Positions 18,024-28,658 are shown, numbered from the stretch's first letter. The stretch: DNA of 64,000 bases from Pseudarthrobacter oxydans (GCF_034258515.1 NZ_CP139438.1:2914001-2978000), one strand, 5' to 3'. Notes: a model not told the origin generated them from the sequence alone. Numbers and translations: made by a program.

Positions 18024-18749
18024 CTACGCGTTTGCGGCGGCGTCGTCCGAACGGTACGCAATGACCTTTTCCTCCACCACGGTGTCTCCGGGTTCGCACT
18101 CGTGATCCAGCGTGATGACCCCGTAGGTCCAGCCGCGGCGCCGGTACACGACCGACGGCGTGTTGGTGGCCTTGTCCACGAAAAGGTAGAAATCATGGCC
18201 CACAAGTTCCATGTTGTCCACGGCGTCGTCGAGGGAGAGGGAGGCGGCAGGAAAAACCTTGCGCCGGATCAGGACGGGCGAGTTGCCGGCCGGGATGTCG
18301 TTTTCAACATCGTAGGGAGACTTGTCCTCGGGGGCGGCGACGGCCTCATTCCGGTGGCTGGCCTCGACATAAAGCGGTTCTTGCGTGCTGGCGGGTTCCA
18401 GGGTGGCCGTCGCTTCCCGGACAGCCTTAGGGGTGTGCCGTCCATGGTGGACCTTCTTGCGGTCCTTGGCCCGACGGAGCCGTTCAAGCAGTTTGTTGTA
18501 GGCAAGATCAAAGGCCGCGAACTTGTCAGCGGCGCTGGCTTCGGCACGAATCACGGGTCCCCGGCCCAGCACCGTCACCTCAACGGTCAGCTGGTCGCCG
18601 GTCTGCCGGGCATTGGTCTCCTTCGAGACTTTCGCGTCCACCCGCTGGACCTTGTCCCCAAGCGACTCGATTTTCGAAATCTTTTCCCCGGCATATTCAC
18701 GGAACCGGTCTGAGACTGTCAGATTTCGTCCGCTGATCATAAACTCCAT
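18024..18749 (-). CDS. hpf: Ribosome hibernation promoting factor, long form
   Basis: HPF-long pairs 70S ribosomes into inactive 100S dimers in stationary phase or stress. The N-terminal domain (about 1-100: MISGRNLTVSDRFREYAGEKI...) is the S30AE fold that binds in the 30S channel. A variable linker (about 105-165) leads to the C-terminal dimerisation domain with VIRRKVFPAASLSLDDAVDNMELVGHDFYLFVDKATNTPSVVYRRRGWTYGVI. The ATG at 18749 is chosen because GGAGG lies 6 nt before it; a TTG 12 nt further up overlaps that site. Its gene lies between the glycosylase gene and comF, the same hpf-comF order as in mycobacteria. Confidence 0.94.
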   Translation of the reverse strand: MEFMISGRNLTVSDRFREYAGEKISKIESLGDKVQRVDAKVSKETNARQTGDQLTVEVTVLGRGPVIRAEASAADKFAAFDLAYNKLLERLRRAKDRKKVHHGRHTPKAVREATATLEPASTQEPLYVEASHRNEAVAAPEDKSPYDVENDIPAGNSPVLIRRKVFPAASLSLDDAVDNMELVGHDFYLFVDKATNTPSVVYRRRGWTYGVITLDHECEPGDTVVEEKVIAYRSDDAAANA

Positions 18750-18893
18750 GGTGCCCTCCAAATGACTTCGGTGACACGACGGCGGCGCTTCCCTGGGCCG
18801 ATCTGTGTGACAGTCGAGCCCCTCTCCGAGCCGCCATCGAAAGGTACATTCTGTTCTTGGTACCCACCACCGACGTTAGTTCATAGGCACCCG

Positions 18894-19817
18894 TTATTCA
18901 TCCTTTCTTGGTTTATTTTTTTCTAAGTCATGGCGGCTTCCGCGGGTCTTCGGGAGTGGGGCGCCGTGGCCCTCGGCGTCCGGCGGGCGTGTCGCAGCGA
19001 GGACGACGGCACCCGTTACCTTTGCCCCTGCTGCATGGAGCGCGCGGGCTGCTTCGGCCAGCGTGGAGCCGGTGGTCAGGACGTCGTCGATGATGACGCA
19101 GCGGCGCCCGGCCACCTTTGCCCGCCCCCGCCTGGAGACCCGCATGGAACCGCGCACCCGCTGCGCCCGGGCGCCCCGGCCCAGGCCTTTTTGGCCGCCC
19201 GGCAGCTGCAGGACGGACCCGCCGGCCTTGGTGAGGACATCTGCGACAGGCAACCCTGCAAGCTGCTGCGAGGCCCTGGCCAGCAGCAGGTGGACAGGGC
19301 TGAAACCCCGATTCAGGTAGGCCTTGGTGCTGGTGGGCACGGGGACGAGGCAGATCTCTCCGGAGCCCTCGGCGGCTGCGCGAACCGCCCCGGCGAGCGC
19401 GCGGCCCAGGCTTCGCTTGAGCTGCTGCTGGCCGTGCCTCTTGAACGAAAGCAGGGCCTGCGCGAGCTCTTCGCGGTAGACGCCGGCAGCCACCACCGGA
19501 AGCAGCACCGACCCGTCCACATCCATGAGTGCCGGCGCTCCGCTTTCTGCCCGGAACGGGGCTGCGGTGAGGTGCCGGATGCGACGATCACAGGGGATGC
19601 AGAGCGCCCGGTCTTCCGCGCCGCAGCTGACGCAGTCAACCGGAACAGCAAGCGACAGGAGGTCCGCCGCCGCTCCCGTGAGCTGGTCGGTGAACCGGAG
19701 GAAGGCGCTGCCGTGGTCTGAGCGGTGCCGGGCGGCAATTCCGTCGGGCGGGTCAAGGTCGGGATCGAGCCGGACACCTGTCACGGCCCGCCCGCCGGCT
19801 GAGGGTCTGCGGCTCAC
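18894..19817 (-). CDS. comF: ComF-family phosphoribosyltransferase-like protein
   Basis: 307 residues from a GTG. An N-terminal four-cysteine cluster (CVSC...CIPC) probably binds zinc. The second half is a type I phosphoribosyltransferase fold with LVPVPTSTKAYLNRGF, and the PRPP-binding loop CVIIDDVLTTGSTLAEAARAL. In Firmicutes ComF proteins take part in DNA uptake; in actinobacteria the role is not settled. The last 15 residues (KNKPRKDE) are encoded by unusually AT-rich codons. It lies upstream of hpf and downstream of lpqB, as in M. tuberculosis (Rv3242c). Confidence 0.88.
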   Translation of the reverse strand: MSRRPSAGGRAVTGVRLDPDLDPPDGIAARHRSDHGSAFLRFTDQLTGAAADLLSLAVPVDCVSCGAEDRALCIPCDRRIRHLTAAPFRAESGAPALMDVDGSVLLPVVAAGVYREELAQALLSFKRHGQQQLKRSLGRALAGAVRAAAEGSGEICLVPVPTSTKAYLNRGFSPVHLLLARASQQLAGLPVADVLTKAGGSVLQLPGGQKGLGRGARAQRVRGSMRVSRRGRAKVAGRRCVIIDDVLTTGSTLAEAARALHAAGAKVTGAVVLAATRPPDAEGHGAPLPKTRGSRHDLEKNKPRKDE

Positions 19818-19921
19818 CCCACCATCTTCGGCCTGCGCCCCGTCGCCGCGCAGCGGGCAGGCGCGCTATGTGGACAGTGCCCCGAAGCGCTACTGCCGGC
19901 CACGATGTCCGGCCGCGGTTC

Positions 19922-21640
19922 TCAGCCGGGAAATGCCGGATCGATCGGGCCCTTGATCTGCGGAGACCAGCCGTTACCAAGCCGCTGGAAAATCCCTTCA
20001 GCCGACTGTGCATAGATTTCCTCAGCCCCGTTGCCCGCGCTGAGGGCCACGAGGCCTGGCCACGGTGCCAGCTGCTGCGGCTGCCCGGAGGTGAGGGACA
20101 GCAGTTCCGGGGTGACGTTCTGCCCCGCTGATGCCTTCATCACGGCAACAGTTGTATCCGTGACCCAGACGCCCTGGTCCGGATCGCTGCCGGTGGCCAA
20201 GGTGGCCGGCGGTGTCAGCTCCCGCGGGGTGCCGTCGGCGCCCCGGATGATTCCGGTTACCTGAACCCTGGTTTTGCCGTTCTGCTCCGAAATCACCAGC
20301 GCCCGGACCCCTTCCCTGGAAATCCGGAACTCCTTGACTGTCCTTCCAGCCAGCCATGCGGGCGACAGGGTGACAGTTGGAACGGCGGCGCCCTCCGCAA
20401 TCCCGGCCGGGCGGAACGCCACAACTTCAGTGCCGCCCGTGGCACCCGGACCTGCCGACCACACCCATTCGCTGAGGCCGAAGGATGGCCGGCTCAGGGT
20501 GCTCCTCGTGGTCAGGGCCCGGGCGGGTTGCCCGGGACTGATGCTGTACAGCGTCGTGCGGCTTTCGTTGAGGAAAGCGGCCGTCTGCGAAACCGGGGAC
20601 TCCGCGGGGAACCGCGGCGCGAACGATGATACGGGCTGCATGTCCGGAAGCGGCGAAACCCTGTTGTTCTCGTACCGCACCAGCTCGTTGCCGCTGATGG
20701 CAATCTGGCGGGACGGCACGCTCTTGTCCTGGACCGGCGGGAGGACGGCTCCGTTGTCTTCCACCCGCACCAGGTCCTGGTTGGCGCGCAGCTCGACATT
20801 GACGACGTCGGGCTGGCTGCGGAACGTCAGCGTCAGCTGCATCTGCATCCGGAGCCGGTCCTCCGGGGACGTCTCCATCAGTTCCTTGGCCGTCAGGTCC
20901 ACCTGCGCAGCCCCTGAGACGACGGGGACCGACTCCCGCGCGAGCTTGATGCCGGACGGAAAGGCACTCGCCACCGCCCCGCGCAGGTACGGCGCCGGCC
21001 CTGCCAGCAGTGCGCTGGTCATCGCCTTGACGGTCTTGTTCTTGATGAACCAGCGGACGTCCGGGACAGCGAACGTGAATGTGGGGTCGTAGAAGTAGAT
21101 GGGGTAAGCCCCGTAAATCACCTTGAAGGTTTCCTCAGCAATGGCGGTGCCGTCCGGGAGGCCTGAAATACGCCATTCACCATCCACCTGGGTGAGAGTC
21201 ACCGGGATATTCTCAATGGTTCCCTCCGGCGACTGTGTGGCGATGCCGTCCGCATCCACGGTGTAGGCGACATCCAGCTCGTAGTTGTAGACGTTCTCGT
21301 TTCCCGTTGCCACCACCCGCGCCTCCCGGTAGACGAGCGCCCGCTGGTCCGGCTTCCAGGACACCGAGGCGGCCTGGGTCAGGTACTGGCGTGCCACAGC
21401 GTAGTCGTCCTCATAGCCGCTGCCGGCCCGGTAGAAGTAATCGATGATGGTTTCCGGCAAGGCACCCGGTTGGGGAGCTGCCGGCAGGAACACCGGCGCG
21501 CTGACGTTGCCCGCGCTGCCTTCGCTGCTTTTGCCCACCGGCCCCGAGGTGGGAATACGGGCGCAGCCGGCCAGCAGCACCAGCAGGAGGACCAGCAGTG
21601 AAGCATGCAGCTTGGCCCGGCGGCCGGCGCGACCGATCAT
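19922..21640 (-). CDS. lpqB: LpqB lipoprotein, MtrAB accessory factor
   Basis: 572 residues with a lipoprotein signal peptide (basic [10 protein letters not shown], hydrophobic [12 protein letters not shown]; lipobox LAGC at about 23-26). Next comes a GerMN-type domain (about 60-330), containing [30 protein letters not shown], and a C-terminal LpqB beta-propeller. In mycobacteria LpqB contacts the extracellular domain of the sensor MtrB and affects MtrA phosphorylation. The ATG overlaps the mtrB stop by 4 bp (ATGA), so production is coupled to the kinase. Confidence 0.94.
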   Translation of the reverse strand: MIGRAGRRAKLHASLLVLLLVLLAGCARIPTSGPVGKSSEGSAGNVSAPVFLPAAPQPGALPETIIDYFYRAGSGYEDDYAVARQYLTQAASVSWKPDQRALVYREARVVATGNENVYNYELDVAYTVDADGIATQSPEGTIENIPVTLTQVDGEWRISGLPDGTAIAEETFKVIYGAYPIYFYDPTFTFAVPDVRWFIKNKTVKAMTSALLAGPAPYLRGAVASAFPSGIKLARESVPVVSGAAQVDLTAKELMETSPEDRLRMQMQLTLTFRSQPDVVNVELRANQDLVRVEDNGAVLPPVQDKSVPSRQIAISGNELVRYENNRVSPLPDMQPVSSFAPRFPAESPVSQTAAFLNESRTTLYSISPGQPARALTTRSTLSRPSFGLSEWVWSAGPGATGGTEVVAFRPAGIAEGAAVPTVTLSPAWLAGRTVKEFRISREGVRALVISEQNGKTRVQVTGIIRGADGTPRELTPPATLATGSDPDQGVWVTDTTVAVMKASAGQNVTPELLSLTSGQPQQLAPWPGLVALSAGNGAEEIYAQSAEGIFQRLGNGWSPQIKGPIDPAFPG

Positions 21641-23559
21641 TTTCCCTCCTTCGGGGACGATGCCGGAGCAAGCGACGCGGCACCCGTTTCCAGGACGAGT
21701 ATGTTCTCTGAGCGCGGCTCACCGGGAAGGGTGATGTCCTCCGGCTCCAGCTGGACCGGCGACTTGTCGATCTCTTCTCCTTGGCGGAGCGGCAGCGTCA
21801 GCCGGAAGTTGGCGCCGCTTCCCTTCCTGCCCCACGCCTGGAGCCAGCCATTGTGCAGTTTGGTGTCTTCCATGGCGATGGACAGGCCGAGGCCGCTTCC
21901 GCCGGTAGTGCGCGCCCGCGCAGGGTCTGCCCGCCAGAAACGGTCAAAGACGCGCGCCGCTTCCGCGGGATCCATTCCGATCCCCTGGTCCCGGACGGCA
22001 ATCCCGACGGCGGTCTGGCTGGCCGCCACGGTGACAGTGACTGGCTTACCTTCGCCGTGTTCCACGGCGTTGAGGATCAGGTTCCGCAGGATCCTGTCGA
22101 TACGGCGGGCATCCATTTCCACGATGACGGCACCCTCCGGTGCCCTGAGGACAATCTCGGAACCATATTCGGCAGCCACCGGGGCCGCACCCTCGATGGC
22201 GTGGGCGATCACCTGCAGGATGTCCTCCGCTTCCGCATCCAGTACCGCCACACCGGCGTCGAACCTGGAGATCTCCAGCAGGTCCGAGAGGAGCGACTGG
22301 AAACGCTCCACCTGGTTGTAGAGCAGTTCCGCCGAACGCTTGTTGATGGGGTCGAAATCGTGCCGGGCGTCGTACAGGACCTCCGCAGCCATCCGGACGG
22401 TGGTCAGCGGTGTCCGCAACTCGTGGGAGACGTCCGAGACGAAGCGCTGCTGCATCTGGGAGAGGGTTGCCAGCTGGGTGATCTGTTCCTGGAGGCTGGC
22501 TGCCATGTGGTTGAAGGAGGCGCCGAGGCGGGCCACTTCATCTTCACCCCGGACCACCATCCGCTCCTGCAGCTGGCCCGCGGCGAGCTTCTCGGAGACC
22601 ATGGCGGCGTGGCTGACCGGGCTGACCACGTTCCGCGTGACATACCAGGCGACGGCTCCGATCAGGAGCACCAGCACCGCACCGCCCGCCCACAGGACGC
22701 TCTGGATCTCGTCCAGCGTCTTCTGGGCGGTATTCAGGTCGTAAATAAGGTAGAGCTCGTAGACGGTGCCGTTGAAGGTCACTTTGTTGCCCACGGCAAT
22801 GCCTGGCCGGTCCTCGGTGCCGACCGGGATGACCGTGGATGCCCAGTACTGGTCCTTCCCGGATTCCTGCACGGCCTTGCGAAGCGCCGGCGGAATGACG
22901 CTGACGGTCAACTGGTCGGAGGCCCGGGATTCGACCCAGCGGTTCCGCGGTTTGGTCTGTTCAGGCACGGCCTCGAAGACGTACCTGCGCTGGATGACCG
23001 ACCCGCGGCCCTCCACGGCGTTCAGGGTGTCGTAAACGAGGGTGATCACGCTGGCCTGGTCGGTGACCTGCGCGCCGTCGAACGTGTCCTGCACCTGCTT
23101 GACGTTGTAGCGGGTCTCCGACTCGGCCTGCGTCAACCGCTCCTGGAAGAGGTTGTTGGCAATCTGGTTGGACAGGTACGCGCCCACCACAGCGAAGGAG
23201 GTGACGGCCAGGAGCAGGGTGGTGAGGACAGTCCGGAACTGCAGGGACCGGCGCCACCGGCGGTGGAGGGAACGTCCGACGTACCGCAGCGCCGGCAGGA
23301 ACCGGCGGACTCCGGTCTTGACCAGCCGCGCAACGCGCAGGCTGACAACCAGGGACCGCCGCTGCCAGAGATGGGCGCGGAACGTCAGGCCCCGCAGGCT
23401 GATGGCGTCCGTGTGTTCGGGGGGAGGCGGCGGCCCGGTGCCGCTGCTGTGGTGCCCGGAAGTTTCCCCCGGAGCGGGGTTCGCGGAAGCTGGCACGCCC
23501 GTACCGGGTGTACCGCCTTGCGCCGCGGGTTCAGGCCCCTGCTTTGTAGCCGACACCAC
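21637..23559 (-). CDS. mtrB: MtrB sensor histidine kinase
   Basis: Membrane sensor of the essential MtrAB system that links envelope and cell division to transcription. The 640 residues comprise a Pro/Gly-rich cytoplasmic start, a membrane helix around 112-135, an extracellular sensor region, a second helix around 290-312, a HAMP region, the HisKA box [19 protein letters not shown] and an ATPase domain with [20 protein letters not shown] and [13 protein letters not shown] start. The reading frame begins 29 bp inside the 3' end of mtrA, so the genes are tightly coupled. Confidence 0.95.
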   Translation of the reverse strand: MVSATKQGPEPAAQGGTPGTGVPASANPAPGETSGHHSSGTGPPPPPEHTDAISLRGLTFRAHLWQRRSLVVSLRVARLVKTGVRRFLPALRYVGRSLHRRWRRSLQFRTVLTTLLLAVTSFAVVGAYLSNQIANNLFQERLTQAESETRYNVKQVQDTFDGAQVTDQASVITLVYDTLNAVEGRGSVIQRRYVFEAVPEQTKPRNRWVESRASDQLTVSVIPPALRKAVQESGKDQYWASTVIPVGTEDRPGIAVGNKVTFNGTVYELYLIYDLNTAQKTLDEIQSVLWAGGAVLVLLIGAVAWYVTRNVVSPVSHAAMVSEKLAAGQLQERMVVRGEDEVARLGASFNHMAASLQEQITQLATLSQMQQRFVSDVSHELRTPLTTVRMAAEVLYDARHDFDPINKRSAELLYNQVERFQSLLSDLLEISRFDAGVAVLDAEAEDILQVIAHAIEGAAPVAAEYGSEIVLRAPEGAVIVEMDARRIDRILRNLILNAVEHGEGKPVTVTVAASQTAVGIAVRDQGIGMDPAEAARVFDRFWRADPARARTTGGSGLGLSIAMEDTKLHNGWLQAWGRKGSGANFRLTLPLRQGEEIDKSPVQLEPEDITLPGEPRSENILVLETGAASLAPASSPKEGK

Positions 23560-24205
23560 GCACCGTCAATACGACTTCCGGAGCTTCCGGATCCTGCTCG
23601 ATCTTGGAACGAAGCCGCTGGACATGGACGTTCACAAGGCGCGTATCGGCAGCGTGCCGGTAGCCCCAGACCTGCTCGAGCAGCAGTTCGCGGGTGAACA
23701 CCTGCCAAGGCTTCCGGGCGAGCGCCACCAGGAGGTCAAACTCCAGGGGCGTCAGAGAGATCCGCTCGTTGCCCCGGCTGACGGTGTGCCCGGCGACATC
23801 AATGGTGATGTCCGCGATGCGCAACGTTTCGGGCGCTTTCTGGTCACCGGGTCGGAGCCGTGCACGGACGCGGGCCACGAGTTCCGCCGGCTTGAACGGC
23901 TTGGGCACGTAGTCATCGGCGCCGGACTCGAGTCCGCGGACGACGTCGGACGTATCTGACTTGGCGGTGAGCATGACAATCGGAACATCCGACTCCGCGC
24001 GGACCTGCCGGCAGACCTCGATGCCGTCCACACCGGGAAGCATGAGGTCCAGCAACACAAGGTCCGGCCGGGATGACCGGAAAACGTCCAGCGCCTGGGC
24101 GCCGTCCGCGCAGAAGACGGGCTCGAAGCCGTCGTTGCGGAGAACAATTCCAATCATTTCGGCCAGCGCTTCGTCATCATCTACCACCAGAATGCGTGCC
24201 TTCAT
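23531..24205 (-). CDS. mtrA: MtrA response regulator (OmpR family)
   Basis: 224 residues. Receiver domain with acidic pocket DDDE (9-12), phospho-acceptor D53 in LVLLDLMLPG, and the conserved K in MLTAKSDTSD; then an OmpR-type winged-helix domain (about 130-224) with LTPLEFDLLVALARKPWQVFTRELLLEQVWG and RLRSKIEQDPEAP, ending in VRGVGYKAG. MtrA controls cell-wall hydrolases, division and replication genes in actinobacteria. It is the first gene of the minus-strand mtrA-mtrB-lpqB-comF-hpf run. The start is an ATG with AAGGGA 11 nt ahead; I saw no clear repeated MtrA-box upstream. Confidence 0.96.
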   Translation of the reverse strand: MKARILVVDDDEALAEMIGIVLRNDGFEPVFCADGAQALDVFRSSRPDLVLLDLMLPGVDGIEVCRQVRAESDVPIVMLTAKSDTSDVVRGLESGADDYVPKPFKPAELVARVRARLRPGDQKAPETLRIADITIDVAGHTVSRGNERISLTPLEFDLLVALARKPWQVFTRELLLEQVWGYRHAADTRLVNVHVQRLRSKIEQDPEAPEVVLTVRGVGYKAGA

Positions 24206-24387
24206 AGCTATATATTCCCTTATGAGGATGGCTTTGTCCTATTGGACGCCCTCCGGCATGGCGGGGCGCTAGGATGCCCGACGCCGGAACTATAGGCTGG
24301 TGCCACGCCGTGCGTTGGCGCGCCGCGCCTGCGTCAATGGAGCGGGCGCCTGGCTGACGGCGCACTGGTACGGGGGAAGGAACATCG

Positions 24388-25791
24388 GTGTCACCACAGG
24401 ATTCGGACGCGCAGGAGCCTCAGGACCGGCAGGCTGCCTGGCGGCACCCCTCCGGCCACCAGCCGCCAGGACCGCAGCCATCGGGACAACAGCCGTCCGG
24501 GCAACAACCTCCGGAGCAGCAACCACCGGCCCGGAACCCGTGGGGGCCGCCGTCGTGGCAACCGCATTCGGCGCAGCAGCCTTGGGGGCCGCCGCCGTTT
24601 CAACAGCCCTCGCCGCAGCAGCCTTGGGGGCAGCCCGGTTCTGCCTATCCCGGGTTGCCGCAGCCCCGGTATCCCAGCCAGCACTTTTCGAACCAGGGCC
24701 CTCCCTACGGCCAGCCGCGGTATGTTGCTCCCCCGAAGCCGGGCATAGTCCCGCTGCGTCCCCTGATGTTCGGGGAAATCATGGACGGGTCCTTCCAGGT
24801 GATCCGGCGGAACGCGAAGGCCATGCTGGGCGCTTCCCTGCTGGCGCAATCCCTCGCCGCCATCCTTACCGCTGTCCTCACCGCGGCCACGGCAACTTCG
24901 GCGGGCTCCATCGAAGGCTGGGCAAACAGCGCCAGTAATGCCGATCTGGCAACCCTCGGCCTGGGATTCGTGGCCGCCATGCTGCTGGTGGCCGTCCTCA
25001 GCCTCTTCATTGCCTCCGTCCTGCAGGGCGCCATGGTGGTGCCGGTGGCCCGGTCCATCCTCAACCGGCCCACCAGCTTCAAGCAGATGTGGTCGCTCGC
25101 CCGCCCGCGGGTCGGAGCCCTGGTCCGGCTTGCTGCCTTGCTGATGGCCGCCGGCCTGCTGGCGATGCTTGTCCCCGCAGCGTTGGCCGTCGCGCTGATC
25201 GCAAGCATGGAAGGGATCGGGATCCTGCTGCTCATCCCCCTGTTCCTCGGTTTCGTTGCCCTGTACGTATGGATTTACGTGAAGCTGATGGTAGCCCCGG
25301 CCGCGGTCGTGATTGAGGAGCTGGGTGCGCTGGACAGCCTCCGCCGGTCATGGGAACTGACCAGAGCCAACTGGTGGCGGATCCTGGGGATCACGCTGGT
25401 GGTGGGCATTCTGGTCGGCGTCGCCAGCCAGATCGTCATGATCCCGGTAGGCCTGCTGCCCCCGCTGGTGGCCAGTTTCCTGTCTCCGCACGGCGGCAGT
25501 GAGCAGGAGGTGGCCCTCGCCGTGGCAGTCGGAGTCATCACAGCAATCCTCGGCGCGCTGGCCGGGGCCCTCGGTTACGCCTTGCAGACGTCTGTGATGG
25601 CACTGGTCTACATGGACCTCCGGATGAGGAAGGACGGGCTGGACATCTCACTGCTCCGCCAGATGGAGTCCGGCGCCGATCCGGACGGCATTCCGGGCCG
25701 GGGCCACACAAGGGGCACGCCAGGCTGGAGCCAGCCTGGCTGGAGCCCCGGACCCGGACCCGTGGCGGGGGCATGGCCGGATGGCCGCTGA
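24388..25791 (+). CDS. Multi-pass membrane protein with Pro/Gln-rich N-terminus
   Basis: 467 residues from a GTG with GGAAGGA 6 nt upstream. Residues 1-120 are a low-complexity Pro/Gln/Gly/Trp-rich tail with repeats such as PSGQQPSGQQPPEQQPP. After it PLMFGEIMDGSFQVIRRNAKAML opens a membrane domain with about six helices (to about residue 425). The pattern GEIMDGSFQVIRRN and LDSLRRSWELTRANWWRILGI is that of the membrane domain named after glycerophosphoryl diester phosphodiesterase, but no phosphodiesterase domain is present. It probably scaffolds or anchors the complex encoded downstream. First gene of the MoxR operon; its 3' end overlaps the next gene by 11 bp. Confidence 0.8.
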   Translation: MSPQDSDAQEPQDRQAAWRHPSGHQPPGPQPSGQQPSGQQPPEQQPPARNPWGPPSWQPHSAQQPWGPPPFQQPSPQQPWGQPGSAYPGLPQPRYPSQHFSNQGPPYGQPRYVAPPKPGIVPLRPLMFGEIMDGSFQVIRRNAKAMLGASLLAQSLAAILTAVLTAATATSAGSIEGWANSASNADLATLGLGFVAAMLLVAVLSLFIASVLQGAMVVPVARSILNRPTSFKQMWSLARPRVGALVRLAALLMAAGLLAMLVPAALAVALIASMEGIGILLLIPLFLGFVALYVWIYVKLMVAPAAVVIEELGALDSLRRSWELTRANWWRILGITLVVGILVGVASQIVMIPVGLLPPLVASFLSPHGGSEQEVALAVAVGVITAILGALAGALGYALQTSVMALVYMDLRMRKDGLDISLLRQMESGADPDGIPGRGHTRGTPGWSQPGWSPGPGPVAGAWPDGR

Positions 25792-26455
25792 ACCCCCGGT
25801 CCTGCCCGCGGCAGAGGAAGCCCGGCGGTGGGCGGCCGAGGAACTGGCTAAACCGGAGTACCGCGAAGCTGCTCCGGGCTGGCTTGAGGAGCTCTGGAAG
25901 GACTTCGTGGACTGGCTCCAGTCGCTGGACGGCTCCGCGGCTGACGGGAGCACAGTGCCCAGCCCGGTCATTGGGATCGTCATCGCCGTGGTCATCGCCG
26001 CCGCCGTGATCATTGCCAAACCCCGGCTAAATGCGAAAGTGCGGCGGGCCAGGGAGGTCTTTGAGCCTGACAGCGTCTTGACGCCAGCGGATTACCGGCA
26101 GCGCGCCGAAACGTCCGCTGCGGCCGGGAAGTGGGGGGACGCCGTTGTCGACCGCTTCCGGGCACTGGTCCGTTCTGCCGAGGACCGCACCATCCTGGAT
26201 CCGCAGCCGGGACGGACGGCTGACGAGGTGGTCCGTGAGCTTGCTGCACCGTTCCGTACCGAAGCGGACCGACTGGGCAAGGCAGCAGGGACCTTCGACG
26301 CTATCCGGTACGGGAACTTGGCGGCGGACGCCGCCGACTACCGGGCAATGGCCAGCCTGGACAAGAGCCTCGAAGCCATGAAGCCCGCCCGCACCCCCGC
26401 CCAGCAGGAGCAGGCCCGGCAGGATTCCCTGCCGCACACGGCGGCGCGCCCATGA
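25781..26455 (+). CDS. DUF4129-domain membrane protein
   Basis: 224 residues. A single membrane segment (about 66-82, VIGIVIAVVIAAAVII) separates an N-terminal part rich in Trp and Glu (EEARRWAAEELAKPEYREAAPGWLEELWKDF) from a cytoplasmic helical domain. The pattern RQRAETSAAAGKWGDAVVDRFRALVRSAEDR...GRTADEVV is diagnostic of DUF4129, which elsewhere is often the C-terminal part of transglutaminase-like TgpA proteins. Here it is a separate gene and no transglutaminase gene is nearby. It overlaps both neighbours (11 bp before, 4 bp after). Confidence 0.85.
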   Translation: MAAEPPVLPAAEEARRWAAEELAKPEYREAAPGWLEELWKDFVDWLQSLDGSAADGSTVPSPVIGIVIAVVIAAAVIIAKPRLNAKVRRAREVFEPDSVLTPADYRQRAETSAAAGKWGDAVVDRFRALVRSAEDRTILDPQPGRTADEVVRELAAPFRTEADRLGKAAGTFDAIRYGNLAADAADYRAMASLDKSLEAMKPARTPAQQEQARQDSLPHTAARP

Positions 26456-27666
26456 CCGCCGTGTCTCCGGCACCCTCAACCCGCGAGGTGCCTGAGCCGG
26501 GCGCTGCACCGGACAGCGGCACCGGGAAAGCCAAGGGGCTGTGGGGGTGGCTGGGGCGGCACCGTGCACTCGCCGCACTGTGGGCCCTCGTCGGCGCAGC
26601 CCTGGCGCTGGTTCTCTGGGCGCAGCTCGCTCCGAAAGGTGACGCCGTTCCCCTGTCCCTCAACAACGCCGGCCCGGACGGTGCCCGGGCCGTCACGCAG
26701 ATCCTGGGCCGGCACGGCGTCAAGGTCCACGGCGTCGGGAACTTCGAGGCGGCCATGGCGGCGCTGGAGGCGGGAACCTCCCCGACCCTTCTGTTGTACG
26801 ACAGGAGCGGCTTCCTCGACGAGCCGCGGCTCCAGGAACTGGCGGCGTCCGCGGAGAGGGTGGTGCTGGTTTCGCCCAGGCTGCAGACCCTGGCCGCGCT
26901 CAGCGGCAGCATCCGCCAGGCAGGGGTGGTCCCGGACGCCTCCTCCGCGCTGGATCCCGGGTGCAGCCTTCCTGACGCGGAAGCAGCCGGACCGGTGTCC
27001 GGCGAGTCAGGCTTTATTTACGACGGCGGGACCTCCTGTTACCGGCCTGCCGGTTCTGCCGCCGGAGTGCTTGCCGTGGAGGGTCACGGGCGGCTCACTG
27101 TCCTGGGAAGCACCGGCATCCTCAATAACGGACGGCTGGACGATCCCGGCCACGCTGCGCTGGCCATCCGCACCCTCGGCACCTCCCCGGACCTGGTCTG
27201 GTACCTCCCGACCATCGAGGACCTGGAAACCGGCGCTTCCCCGCAGACCCTCGACGAACTCGCGCCCGACTGGGTGCGTTTCCTCGGGCCGTGGCTCGCC
27301 CTGGTGGCCGCCGCGGCAATAGCCTGGCGGGGCAGGCGCCTTGGCCCGCTGGTGTTTGAGCCCCTTCCTGTGGTGGTCAAGGCAGTGGAGACAGCAGAGG
27401 GCAGGGCCCGGCTCTACCACGATTCCCGCGCCGTGGACCAGGCCCGGGACAACCTCCGGGCCGGAACCCTGGTTCGGCTTTCAGGGCACCTGCGGGTTGG
27501 CGCCGCGGCCACGGCCGACCAGGTGGTCAACGCCGCAGCACGGCACCTCGGCCAGCCGGCCCGGCAGATACACGAACTCGTCAACGAACATCCGCGGACC
27601 GAGGCAAGGCTTGTTGCCTGGTCGCGGGAGCTGGACAACCTAGAGAAAGAAGTCAAAAGGCGATGA
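26452..27666 (+). CDS. DUF4350-domain membrane protein
   Basis: 404 residues. After a disordered start come a membrane helix (about 41-60, ALAALWALVGAALALVLWA), a DUF4350 domain outside the membrane (LSLNNAGPDGARAVTQILGRHGVKVHGV, related in fold to GATase-like/ThuA domains) and a second helix near 280-298. The C-terminal tail of about 100 residues is cytoplasmic. DUF4350 proteins travel with MoxR ATPases and DUF58 proteins; a biochemical role has not been established. The ATG overlaps the previous stop (ATGA), and the next gene starts in the same way. Confidence 0.87.
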   Translation: MTAVSPAPSTREVPEPGAAPDSGTGKAKGLWGWLGRHRALAALWALVGAALALVLWAQLAPKGDAVPLSLNNAGPDGARAVTQILGRHGVKVHGVGNFEAAMAALEAGTSPTLLLYDRSGFLDEPRLQELAASAERVVLVSPRLQTLAALSGSIRQAGVVPDASSALDPGCSLPDAEAAGPVSGESGFIYDGGTSCYRPAGSAAGVLAVEGHGRLTVLGSTGILNNGRLDDPGHAALAIRTLGTSPDLVWYLPTIEDLETGASPQTLDELAPDWVRFLGPWLALVAAAAIAWRGRRLGPLVFEPLPVVVKAVETAEGRARLYHDSRAVDQARDNLRAGTLVRLSGHLRVGAAATADQVVNAAARHLGQPARQIHELVNEHPRTEARLVAWSRELDNLEKEVKRR

Positions 27667-28658
27667 GCGAGCAAGGCAGCGGCCCCCGGGTCCTGGACCA
27701 CATGGAACATGACTCCGCCCGGCAGGCACTCCTGGACGTGCGCAGTGAGGTGGCAAAGGCCGTGGTGGGCCAGGACGCCACCGTTACCGGCCTGTTGATC
27801 GCGCTGCTGTCACAGGGGCACGTGCTGCTGGAGGGCGTTCCGGGGGTCGCGAAAACCCTGCTGGTCCGCGCGTTGTCCGCCGCATTGAGCCTGGACACCA
27901 AGCGCGTCCAGTTCACTCCGGACCTGATGCCAGGCGACATCACGGGCTCGCTGGTTTATGACTCGCACACCTCGGAATTCACCTTCCGGGAGGGGCCGGT
28001 CTTCACCAACATCCTGCTGGCGGACGAGATCAACCGGACGCCTCCCAAGACGCAGGCTTCCCTGCTCGAAGCCATGGAGGAGCGGCAGGTGTCCGTGGAC
28101 GGCGAGTCCCGGCCGCTGCCCGGACCGTTCCTTGTCGCTGCCACCCAAAACCCGGTGGAGTACGAAGGCACCTATCCGCTGCCTGAGGCGCAGCTTGACC
28201 GGTTCCTGCTCAAGCTGACCATGCCGCTGCCAGGGCGCCAGGACGAAATGGAAGTCATCCGGCGCCACGCCGCCGGCTTCGATCCGAGGGACCTTACCGC
28301 CGCCGGCGTCCGCGCCGTTGCAGGTGCGGAGGACCTGGCACGGGCGCGGCAGGCGGTGGCCTCCGTGGCGGTGGACCCTGAAGTCATCGCGTACATCGTG
28401 GACCTGGTGCGTGCCACCCGCTCCGCACCTTCATTCCTGCTTGGGGTCTCGCCCCGCGGCGCCACTGCCCTGCTGAACACTTCGCGGTCCTGGGCCTGGC
28501 TCTCCGGCAGGAGCTTTGTCACCCCCGACGACGTCAAGGCCCTGGCCCTCCCCTGCCTCCGGCACCGCGTGGCGCTGCAGCCTGAAGCCCAAATGGACGG
28601 AGTACGCGTGGACGACGTGCTGGGCAGCATCCTGGCGTCCGTTCCCGTTCCCCGCTGA
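27663..28658 (+). CDS. MoxR-family AAA+ ATPase
   Basis: 331 residues. AAA+ core with Walker A GVPGVAKTLLV (about 60-70), Walker B LLADEINRTPPKTQ and sensor 1 VAATQNP; the lid domain follows. MoxR ATPases act as chaperones that assemble or activate partner complexes, typically together with a VWA or DUF58 protein. Here the DUF58 partner directly follows, with its ATG overlapping the stop codon by one base (TGATG). The protein is cytoplasmic and its membrane-bound partners are the DUF4129 and DUF4350 proteins. Confidence 0.93.
   Translation: MSEQGSGPRVLDHMEHDSARQALLDVRSEVAKAVVGQDATVTGLLIALLSQGHVLLEGVPGVAKTLLVRALSAALSLDTKRVQFTPDLMPGDITGSLVYDSHTSEFTFREGPVFTNILLADEINRTPPKTQASLLEAMEERQVSVDGESRPLPGPFLVAATQNPVEYEGTYPLPEAQLDRFLLKLTMPLPGRQDEMEVIRRHAAGFDPRDLTAAGVRAVAGAEDLARARQAVASVAVDPEVIAYIVDLVRATRSAPSFLLGVSPRGATALLNTSRSWAWLSGRSFVTPDDVKALALPCLRHRVALQPEAQMDGVRVDDVLGSILASVPVPR

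Noticed and set aside
21781..23697. A 638-codon frame antisense to mtrB
   Set aside because: Runs exactly over mtrB with no protein-like composition or start signal.
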